Shown here: positions 34,841-40,976 of the stretch, in pieces
Numbering within the stretch: position 1 is the first letter of the stretch
How the letters are laid out: every line of letters begins with the position of its first letter
The notes under the pieces: generated by a model
Databases searched by the model: none
The model's input: only the letters and a program-made list of their open reading frames with translations
What the model was told of the DNA's origin: nothing
Assembly: GCF_030450125.1 (NCBI RefSeq)
Contig: NZ_CP123923.1
Location: 6,209,501 to 6,273,500 of the forward strand
DNA length: 64,000 bases
Reading direction: 5' to 3'
DNA from: Streptomyces sp. WP-1
GTDB lineage: Bacteria; Actinomycetota; Actinomycetes; Streptomycetales; Streptomycetaceae
Made by a program: the position numbers and the translations under genes

Positions 34841-35995
34841 GTGGTGAACCTGGGGCTGAGCGAGGAGCAGGCGGCCGTACGGCGGCTCGCGCGGGACTTC
34901 GTGACCCGTGAGATCGCCCCGCACGTGATCGCCTGGGACCGCGCCGAGGAGGTCGACCGGGGCATCGTGAAGAAGCTCGGCGAGATCGGCTTCCTCGGGC
35001 TGACGATCCCGGAGGAGTACGGCGGCTCCGGCGGCGACCATCTGTCGTACTGCCTGGTCACCGAGGAGCTGGGCCGCGGGGACTCCTCGGTGCGCGGCAT
35101 CGTGTCCGTCTCCCTCGGCCTCGTCGCCAAGACGATCGCGGCCTGGGGGAGCGCGGAGCAGAAGCGGCGCTGGCTGCCGGGGCTGACCGCGGGCGAGTAC
35201 GTCGGCTGCTTCGGCCTCACCGAGCCCGGCACCGGCTCCGACGCGGGCAACCTCACCACCCGCGCGGTGCGCGACGGCGACGAGTACGTCATCAGCGGCA
35301 GCAAGATGTTCATCACCAACGGCACCTGGGCGGACGTCGTCCTGCTCTTCGCCCGCTCCACCGACGCCCCCGGCCACAAGGGCGTGAGCGCCTTCCTGGT
35401 GCCCACCGACACGCCCGGCCTGAGCCGCCGCCCGATCCACGGCAAGCTCGGACTGCGCGGCCAGGCCACCGCCGAACTCGTCCTTCAGGACGTGCGGGTG
35501 CCCGCCGGCGCGCTGCTGGGCGAGGAGGGCAAGGGCTTCTCGGTCGCCATGTCCGCGCTCGCCAAGGGCCGGATGTCGGTGGCGGCGGGCTGCGTCGGGA
35601 TAGCCCGGGCCGCCCTGGACGCGGCCGTCGGGTACGCGGGGGAGCGCGAGCAGTTCGGCAAGCCGATCGCCCGCCACCAGCTGGTGCAGGAGCTGATCAG
35701 CGACATCGCGGTCGACGTGGACGCGGCTCGGCTGCTGACCTGGCGGGTCGCCGATCTGATCGACCGGGGCGAGCCGTTCGCCGTCGAGTCCTCCAAGGCC
35801 AAGCTGTTCGCCTCCGAGGCCGCGGTCCGCGCCGCCAACAACGCGCTCCAGGTCTTCGGCGGCTACGGCTACATCGACGAGTACCCGGTCGGCAAACTCC
35901 TGCGCGACGCCCGCGTGATGACCCTCTACGAGGGCACCAGTCAGATCCAGAAGCTGGTCATCGGCCGCTCCCTGACCGGGGTTTCGGCGTTCTGA
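34841..35995 (+). CDS. Acyl-CoA dehydrogenase
   Basis: A 384-residue flavoenzyme making the alpha-beta double bond of an acyl-CoA. Visible are the FAD-binding segment CFGLTEPGTGSDAGNL, FITNGTWAD, the dimer and FAD motif REQFGKPIARHQLVQ, the QVFGGYGYIDEYPV signature and the catalytic Glu in LYEGTSQIQ near residue 366. The length is that of short- and branched-chain enzymes. The GTG at 34841 follows GGGAGAGGTG. It is divergent from the TetR gene and shares its operator, linking it to the ALDH-ADH operon. Confidence 0.95.
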   Translation: MVNLGLSEEQAAVRRLARDFVTREIAPHVIAWDRAEEVDRGIVKKLGEIGFLGLTIPEEYGGSGGDHLSYCLVTEELGRGDSSVRGIVSVSLGLVAKTIAAWGSAEQKRRWLPGLTAGEYVGCFGLTEPGTGSDAGNLTTRAVRDGDEYVISGSKMFITNGTWADVVLLFARSTDAPGHKGVSAFLVPTDTPGLSRRPIHGKLGLRGQATAELVLQDVRVPAGALLGEEGKGFSVAMSALAKGRMSVAAGCVGIARAALDAAVGYAGEREQFGKPIARHQLVQELISDIAVDVDAARLLTWRVADLIDRGEPFAVESSKAKLFASEAAVRAANNALQVFGGYGYIDEYPVGKLLRDARVMTLYEGTSQIQKLVIGRSLTGVSAF

Positions 35996-36054
35996 GTACG
36001 GTCTGAGTAGCCGAGCGGATGCGGCGCGGGCCGTGTGCCCCGATGCTCTTCCTC

Positions 36055-36345
36055 ATGAGTGACACATCGGTCAAGCAGCAGAGCACGGCCGCCTTCTACG
36101 GCCAGGCCGTCGCGTCCTTCGCCATCGCCATGGCGGCCACGTCCATCGGCATCTTCCGGCTGGACACCGACGCATGGGTGCGCGCGTTCCTCGCGATCGC
36201 CGTCCTGTACCTCGTCACCTCCGCCTTCACCCTCGCCAAGGTGATCCGGGACCGCCAGGAGGCCGGACAGATCGTCAGCCGCGTCGACCAGGCCCGCCTC
36301 GACAAGCTCCTCGCCGAGCACGACCCCTTCGCCGAGAAGCTCTGA
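36055..36345 (+). CDS. YiaA/YiaB two-helix inner membrane protein
   Basis: A 96-residue protein with two membrane helices (FYGQAVASFAIAMAATSIGIF and AFLAIAVLYLVTSAFTLAKVI), the layout of the YiaA/B family, followed by a charged C-terminal stretch (RDRQEAGQIVSRVDQARLDKLLAEHD). The function is unknown. The ATG at 36055 is chosen as the first that leaves a short polar N terminus; residues before it do not fit the family. It lies 59 bases after the acyl-CoA dehydrogenase gene and before a TetR gene. Confidence 0.82.
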   Translation: MSDTSVKQQSTAAFYGQAVASFAIAMAATSIGIFRLDTDAWVRAFLAIAVLYLVTSAFTLAKVIRDRQEAGQIVSRVDQARLDKLLAEHDPFAEKL

Positions 36346-36373
36346 CCTTCCGCACGGCCTGTGGGCTGCTGGG

Positions 36374-36388
36374 CTAAGCGCTCGCTCA
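36374..36388. promoter_or_regulatory. Likely autoregulatory operator of the TetR gene at 36438
   Basis: CTAAGCG-CT-CGCTCA. It has the 7-2-7 layout of the perfect palindrome at 37574 in front of the MaoC gene, with a weaker right arm. It is located 49 bases before the tetR start. Confidence 0.55.
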
Positions 36389-36437
36389 CCGTCGGCGGTA
36401 TGGTGGTGCTCCTGTCACCGAGAGGGGCGTAAGAGCG

Positions 36438-37061
36438 ATGAGTACGGCGGCGGAGACGACCGGCGGCGAGGCGGAGCCGTGGGAAGAGGTCACCCCGGAC
36501 GCGGCCCGGCGGCTGCTGGTGGCCGCCGTGGAGGCCTTCGCCGAGCGCGGCTACCACGCGACGACCACCCGGGACATCGCGGGCCGCGCCGGGATGAGCC
36601 CGGCCGCGCTCTACATCCACTACAAGACCAAGGAAGAGCTGCTCCACCGGATCAGCCGCATCGGTCACGACAAGGCCCTGGACATCCTGCGCACGGCGGC
36701 CCGCCGCGAGGGCCCCGCGAAGGAGCGGCTCGCCGACGCGGTCAGCTCCTTCGTCCGCTGGCACGCCGGGCGGCGCACCACCGCCCGGGTCGTGCAGTAC
36801 GAGCTGGACGCCCTCGGCCCCGAGGCCCGCGCCGAGATCCTCGGACTGCGCCGGCAGGTCGACGCGGAGGTGCGCGGGATCGTCGAGGACGGCGTCGCCG
36901 CGGGCGAGTTCGACGTGCCGGACGTCCAGGGCACCACGCTCGCCGTGCTGTCGCTGTGCATCGACGTGGCCCGCTGGTTCAACATCGACGGGCCACGTAC
37001 GCCGGAGGCGGTCGGCGAGCTGTACGCCGAGCTGGTGCTGCGGATGGTCGGGGCGAAGTAG
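36438..37061 (+). CDS. TetR-family regulator of a MaoC gene
   Basis: A 207-residue regulator. The HTH reads LLVAAVEAFAERGYHATTTRDIAGRAGMSPAALYIHYKTKEELLHRIS (about residues 26-74); the ligand domain is helical and ends VGELYAELVLRMVG. It converges on the MaoC-like hydratase gene at 37088 with 26 bases between stops, and both promoters carry CTAAGC-type inverted repeats. Regulators of this group usually answer to acyl-CoA esters, which fits a hydratase target; the ligand is inferred. Confidence 0.88.
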   Translation: MSTAAETTGGEAEPWEEVTPDAARRLLVAAVEAFAERGYHATTTRDIAGRAGMSPAALYIHYKTKEELLHRISRIGHDKALDILRTAARREGPAKERLADAVSSFVRWHAGRRTTARVVQYELDALGPEARAEILGLRRQVDAEVRGIVEDGVAAGEFDVPDVQGTTLAVLSLCIDVARWFNIDGPRTPEAVGELYAELVLRMVGAK

Positions 37062-37087
37062 CCCCGGCCAAGGGCGGCTCCGGGTGC

Positions 37088-37549
37088 CTACAGGTAGTAG
37101 CGGGACACCGACTCCGCCACGCACACCGGCTTGTCGCCGCCCTCGCGCTCCACGGTGAAGGCGACGGCGACCTGGACGCCGCCCGTGACGTCCTCGACGC
37201 CGGTGATCGTCGCGGTGGCGCGCAGCCGGGAGCCGACGGGGACGGGGGCGGGGAAGCGGACCTTGTTGGTGCCGTAGTTGACACCCATCTTCACGCCCTC
37301 GACCCGCATCAGCTGGGGGCCGAAGAGCGGCAGCAGGGACAGGGTGAGATAGCCGTGCGCGATGGTCGTCCCGAACGGCCCCGCGGCGGCCTTCTCCGGG
37401 TCCACATGGATCCACTGGTGGTCCCCGGTGGCCTCGGCGAACAGATCGATCCGCTTCTGGTCGACCTCCAGCCAGTCGGTGTGGCCCAGCTGCTCGCCCA
37501 CGGCCGCCTTCAGCTCGGCGGGGGAGGTGAAGATCCTCGGTTCTGCCAT
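37088..37549 (-). CDS. MaoC-like (R)-specific enoyl-CoA hydratase
   Basis: A 153-residue single hot-dog-fold protein. The hydratase 2 motif is intact: FAEATGDHQWIHVDPEKA with catalytic Asp and His, then GPFGTTIAHGYLTLSLLP. Members hydrate trans-2-enoyl-CoA to (R)-3-hydroxyacyl-CoA. It is probably cytoplasmic and acts in fatty-acid or related acyl-CoA metabolism. A perfect 16-base palindrome, probably bound by the TetR protein encoded by the convergent neighbour, stands 25 bases before its ATG. Confidence 0.93.
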   Translation of the reverse strand: MAEPRIFTSPAELKAAVGEQLGHTDWLEVDQKRIDLFAEATGDHQWIHVDPEKAAAGPFGTTIAHGYLTLSLLPLFGPQLMRVEGVKMGVNYGTNKVRFPAPVPVGSRLRATATITGVEDVTGGVQVAVAFTVEREGGDKPVCVAESVSRYYL

Positions 37550-37573
37550 GTTCCCGGCCTCTCGATCGTATGC

Positions 37574-37589
37574 CTAAGCAACTGCTTAG
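37574..37589. promoter_or_regulatory. Palindromic operator before the MaoC gene
   Basis: CTAAGCA-AC-TGCTTAG, a perfect 7-2-7 palindrome. It lies between the divergent MaoC and soxR genes, 25 bases from the former and 49 from the latter. The related site at 36374 assigns it to the neighbouring TetR. Confidence 0.7.
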
Positions 37590-37638
37590 CATGGTCCGGT
37601 GCGAGGTCGATGTCAACGGAGTGACTAGGCTCTGAGGG

Positions 37639-38097
37639 GTGCCGCAGATTCCCGAGAAGATCCATGAGCTGACCGTCGGCCAGCTGGCCGCGCGCAGCGG
37701 TGCCGCCGTGTCCGCGCTGCACTTCTACGAGGCCAAGGGCCTGATCTCCAGCCGCCGCACCGGGGGCAACCAGCGCCGGTTCAGCCGGGACACGCTGCGC
37801 CGGGTGGCGTTCATCCGTGCGGCGCAGCGGGTCGGTATCCCCCTCGCCACGATCCGCTCCGCGCTGGCCGAGCTGCCGGAGGAGCGGACGCCGACGCGGG
37901 AGGACTGGGCGCGGCTCTCGCAGGCGTGGCGCTCGGAGCTGGACGAGCGGATCACGCAGCTCAACCGACTGCGCGATCATCTGACCGACTGCATCGGGTG
38001 CGGGTGCCTGTCGCTGGACACCTGTGTGCTCTCCAACCCGGACGATGTGTTCGGGGAGCGGCAGGCGGGGTCGCGGCTGATGGCGGAGGGCCGCTGA
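37639..38097 (+). CDS. soxR: Redox-sensing MerR-family regulator SoxR
   Basis: A 152-residue MerR-type regulator. The winged helix reads ELTVGQLAARSGAAVSALHFYEAKGLISSRRTGGNQRRF, with a dimerisation helix following. The [2Fe-2S] cluster is held by the four Cys of CIGCGCLSLDTC near residue 115, the signature of SoxR. In Streptomyces SoxR answers redox-active antibiotics and regulates a few genes directly. A TAGGCT hexamer lies eight bases before the GTG start, hinting at a leaderless mRNA. I found no SoxR-box dyad upstream of any gene in the window. Confidence 0.95.
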   Translation: MPQIPEKIHELTVGQLAARSGAAVSALHFYEAKGLISSRRTGGNQRRFSRDTLRRVAFIRAAQRVGIPLATIRSALAELPEERTPTREDWARLSQAWRSELDERITQLNRLRDHLTDCIGCGCLSLDTCVLSNPDDVFGERQAGSRLMAEGR

Positions 38098-38125
38098 GCG
38101 AAGCGCTCGGCGGCCCCGCCCCCGG

Positions 38126-39190
38126 TCACTCGTACTCCGTGCCGCCCTTGCGGGTCAGGTACGCCGGACTCACCGCCTTCGCGATCGCGCGACCGCCGGT
38201 CACCGCGCTGTACCGCTCGCCGGCCGGCCGTATGACCACGCCCTCGCGCAGATGCAGCTCACGGCCGGAGACCGTCTCCCGGCCGCTCGCGACCGAGAGG
38301 ACCCGGTCGATGTCGTACGGCCCCTCGTACAGCCGCGGCACCACCGGCAGTTCGCCGTCCAGTACGGCGGTGTCCAGCCAGCGCACGGTGCCCTCGATCT
38401 CCGCCGAGACGTCGAACACCGCGTACCCGAGGGATGCGCGGCGGCCGTCCGCACCGTAGGTGAGGTCCTGCACGCCCGCGCCGTACACCTCGCCGAAGAC
38501 GCCGATCCGCCGGGCCCCGAGCCGTTCGGCGAGGCGGGCGGCGGCCTCGGGGACGCCGTGGGCGTGCACGGCGCGCCAGTACAGGTTGCGGGGGTCCTCC
38601 TTGAGCGCCAGCGACGTGGCGCCGAAGCCCTTGGAGGAGACGTACACCCGCCCCTCGTCGGCGACGTACGTCAGCAGGCAGGCCGAACCGTGCAGCTTCT
38701 CCGTGAGCACCACCGGCTCGCCGGGCGTGAAGATGTCCGGGTGGCGCTGGATGTTCTCGATGTCGACCCAGGGCAGCAGCTCGGGCGCCCGCTCCACCTC
38801 GCCGTTCATGGTGGGCGGGATCGGCGGCACCCATTTGGTGATGCCGAGCCGCTCCGCGAAGTCCGTGCCCTCCACGGCCGCGACCGCGAGATCGTCGCCG
38901 TCGAGCGCCTTCGGACGGCACACGATGCCCTGGGACAGCTCGCCGCGCAGCCGCACCGCCCTGACCCGGTCGGCCGCGGCCCCCGCGAGCCGCCCGGTCA
39001 GCCCCAGCTCCTCGATCAACTCGTCCGGGAGCACGGCCTGTTCGGGGATGTACAGGGCCACCTCCCCGCTGCGGAACGCCCCCTTGGCCACCACGGCCCG
39101 GTACAGCCCCACCTGCGCCAGCTCCAGCGCGTCGGCGTCCGGGTGCTCATGGACGGTCAGCACCTCGGCGGTCACCCGCAGCGTGGACAT
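38126..39190 (-). CDS. RNA ligase of the DRB0094 family
   Basis: A 354-residue ATP-dependent RNA ligase like the Deinococcus DRB0094 enzyme, which seals 3'-OH/5'-PO4 breaks guided by RNA. The N-terminal OB-like module (about 1-110, LRVTAEVLTVHEHPDADALELAQVG) is the hallmark of the family. The nucleotidyl-transferase domain starts with motif I TEKLHGSA, the Lys being the adenylation site, and continues with IGVFGEVYG (motif III) and REGVVIRP (motif IV). A C-terminal Lys (AIAKAV) is motif V. It is convergent with soxR, with 28 bases between stops. It may repair RNA or nicked hybrids under stress; its substrate in the cell is not known. Confidence 0.9.
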   Translation of the reverse strand: MSTLRVTAEVLTVHEHPDADALELAQVGLYRAVVAKGAFRSGEVALYIPEQAVLPDELIEELGLTGRLAGAAADRVRAVRLRGELSQGIVCRPKALDGDDLAVAAVEGTDFAERLGITKWVPPIPPTMNGEVERAPELLPWVDIENIQRHPDIFTPGEPVVLTEKLHGSACLLTYVADEGRVYVSSKGFGATSLALKEDPRNLYWRAVHAHGVPEAAARLAERLGARRIGVFGEVYGAGVQDLTYGADGRRASLGYAVFDVSAEIEGTVRWLDTAVLDGELPVVPRLYEGPYDIDRVLSVASGRETVSGRELHLREGVVIRPAGERYSAVTGGRAIAKAVSPAYLTRKGGTEYE

Positions 39191-39288
39191 GGAGATCCCC
39201 CTGTTCCTTCCGGCTTCGACGCCCGCCACTGTCGCGGACACCAAACCCGTGGAGCGACCCGATTCCCGGCTGCTACTGTCCCGTCGGC

Positions 39289-40017
39289 CTAGGACGAGCG
39301 CCGGGCCGAGCCGTACTGGCGCAGCGCCTCCGTCACCAACCGGGCGTTGGACAGGGCCCGTTCGCCGTCCGGCAGCAGCAGGGTGTCCTCCAGGCCGATG
39401 CGGGTCGCGAGGCCGAGGCGGGCGGCGAGGCGCAGGACGGGCCAGGTGCCGGTCTCCTCGCCGTGCAGGAGGAGGGGGCGGCCGTGGGCCCCGCCCAGGG
39501 CGGCCAGGAGGGCGTGGGCCGAGGTCTCGGCCGTGGCCGGATCCGGGTCCGTGACCTCGGCGAGGACGCGCAGCACCCGGGGGCCGAGGGGGGAGCCGGT
39601 GAAGCGGGCCGCGCCGTCCGTGCCGGACCAGATGCCCGCCTCGACGGCCACGCCCCGCTCCAGCAGCAGGGCGGCCAGATCCTCCGCGCCCGGTTCGTGC
39701 CAGTTCACCGAGGCGACGTCGGGCAGCAGGGTCCAGGAGCGCACCCGGGCCAGTCGGGCGGCGGGGTCGGGTTCGGCCCAGGCGCCGGTGGTCACCCCGA
39801 TCGGCACCGCGACCTCGGCGCGCAGCGCCTCCAGGACCGGGGTGAGGACCCGCGGGGAGAGGCTGTCGTGTCCGCACGGGCACTTGGGATGGACATGGAT
39901 CTCCGTGGCCCCGGCCGCGACGGCGTCCGCGGCGGAGCGCGCCAGATCCCCCGGTGACATCGGGACGGCCGCGCCGTGCTCGGCGGTACGGCTTCCGTTC
40001 AGACATGCCTGCACCAT
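39289..40017 (-). CDS. BKACE-family (DUF849) enzyme
   Basis: A 242-residue TIM-barrel protein of the beta-keto acid cleavage enzyme family. It opens MVQACLNGSRTAEHG, and holds the metal-binding IHVHPKCPCG, TTGAWAEP, SVNWHEPGAEDLAALLLERG and LLHGEE segments. Known members join or cleave beta-keto acids with acetyl-CoA using zinc. The substrate is unknown. The ATG at 40017 is preferred to one 28 codons upstream, which adds only low-complexity sequence. It is separated from the RNA ligase gene by 98 bases on the same strand. Confidence 0.83.
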   Translation of the reverse strand: MVQACLNGSRTAEHGAAVPMSPGDLARSAADAVAAGATEIHVHPKCPCGHDSLSPRVLTPVLEALRAEVAVPIGVTTGAWAEPDPAARLARVRSWTLLPDVASVNWHEPGAEDLAALLLERGVAVEAGIWSGTDGAARFTGSPLGPRVLRVLAEVTDPDPATAETSAHALLAALGGAHGRPLLLHGEETGTWPVLRLAARLGLATRIGLEDTLLLPDGERALSNARLVTEALRQYGSARRSS

Positions 40018-40152
40018 GCTTCGATGGTGCCAGTCCCCGCCGGTGAAGTCAGCGGAGCGAGATCGCCGGGGCACAACGGGCGGAACATGGGGGCGCGGCA
40101 TCCCCTGCGCGGCCCCCGGGACATTCCCCGGCCGTGTTCCTCACCGGCTCGC

Positions 40153-40755
40153 TCAGGCCGGCATCAGCAGCCGCTCCCGCCGGGCGCCCGCCAGCGCGCG
40201 CGGGGAGAGCACCGGGCGCGGGACGAGTATCCCGCAGTCGCCGCACACCGGTCCCGAGGACGGCTCGTGGTCCAGGCCGTACTTCCATACGAGCCGGTCG
40301 GCGCCGCAGACCGGGCAGCTCGCCCCCGGCTCCCGCTCCAGCGCGTCGATCAGCCTGCGCAGCACCTCGGCCAGCGGGTCGGAGGGGTGCACCCGCGGGT
40401 CGTCGCACCAGGCGACCCCGAAGCCGCCCCAGGTCAGCCGGTGCCAGTCGTCCACGCTGCCCGGTCGGCGCAGCCCGTCGTGCTTCTCGCGGCGGCGGCG
40501 CTCGGTGAAGTCGTTCTCGTAGCCGAGCCAGACGGAGCGGGCCTCCTCCAGCTCCTCCAGTGCGGCCACGAGCCGCGCCGGGTCGGGGGAGCGGTCCTCG
40601 GGACCGAACCCGGCCCGCGCGCACAAGTGGTCCCATGTCGCCCGATGCCCGTAAGGGGCGAACTTCTCAAGGCACTTGCGCAGCGAATAGCGCCGCAGTG
40701 CCAGATCGCAGCCCGGATCGCGTACCTGTCTCGCCAGACTCCGGAAACCGGCCAT
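40153..40755 (-). CDS. Zinc-ribbon protein, unknown function
   Basis: A 200-residue soluble protein. Residues ~140-180 contain CPVCGADRLVWKYG and CGDCGILVPRP, a four-Cys zinc ribbon; the N-terminal part is helical and charged (SLRKCLEKFAPYGHRATWDHLCARAGFG and ARSVWLGYENDFTERRRREKHDG). No family is recognised. The protein may bind nucleic acid or another protein through the ribbon. It starts 222 bases from the divergent acylase gene and ends 135 bases before the BKACE gene. Confidence 0.72.
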   Translation of the reverse strand: MAGFRSLARQVRDPGCDLALRRYSLRKCLEKFAPYGHRATWDHLCARAGFGPEDRSPDPARLVAALEELEEARSVWLGYENDFTERRRREKHDGLRRPGSVDDWHRLTWGGFGVAWCDDPRVHPSDPLAEVLRRLIDALEREPGASCPVCGADRLVWKYGLDHEPSSGPVCGDCGILVPRPVLSPRALAGARRERLLMPA

Positions 40756-40976
40756 CGCCCTGCACCTCCGTCACACCTGCACCTGTTCCGCGGCCACTTC
40801 GGCGTCGTCGTACGGACGTCGCCTGATAGACGTATCGACCGGTGCTTCGGCTCCATCTCTTCTCGCGCTTGTTCTGCTCGGCCCTTCCGCAAACTCCGAA
40901 AACGTGACGCATGTTCATCTTCAACTTCGGGGATACCGGCGGTAACGTTCGCGCACCCCAGTCGCTAGGAGCTGCC

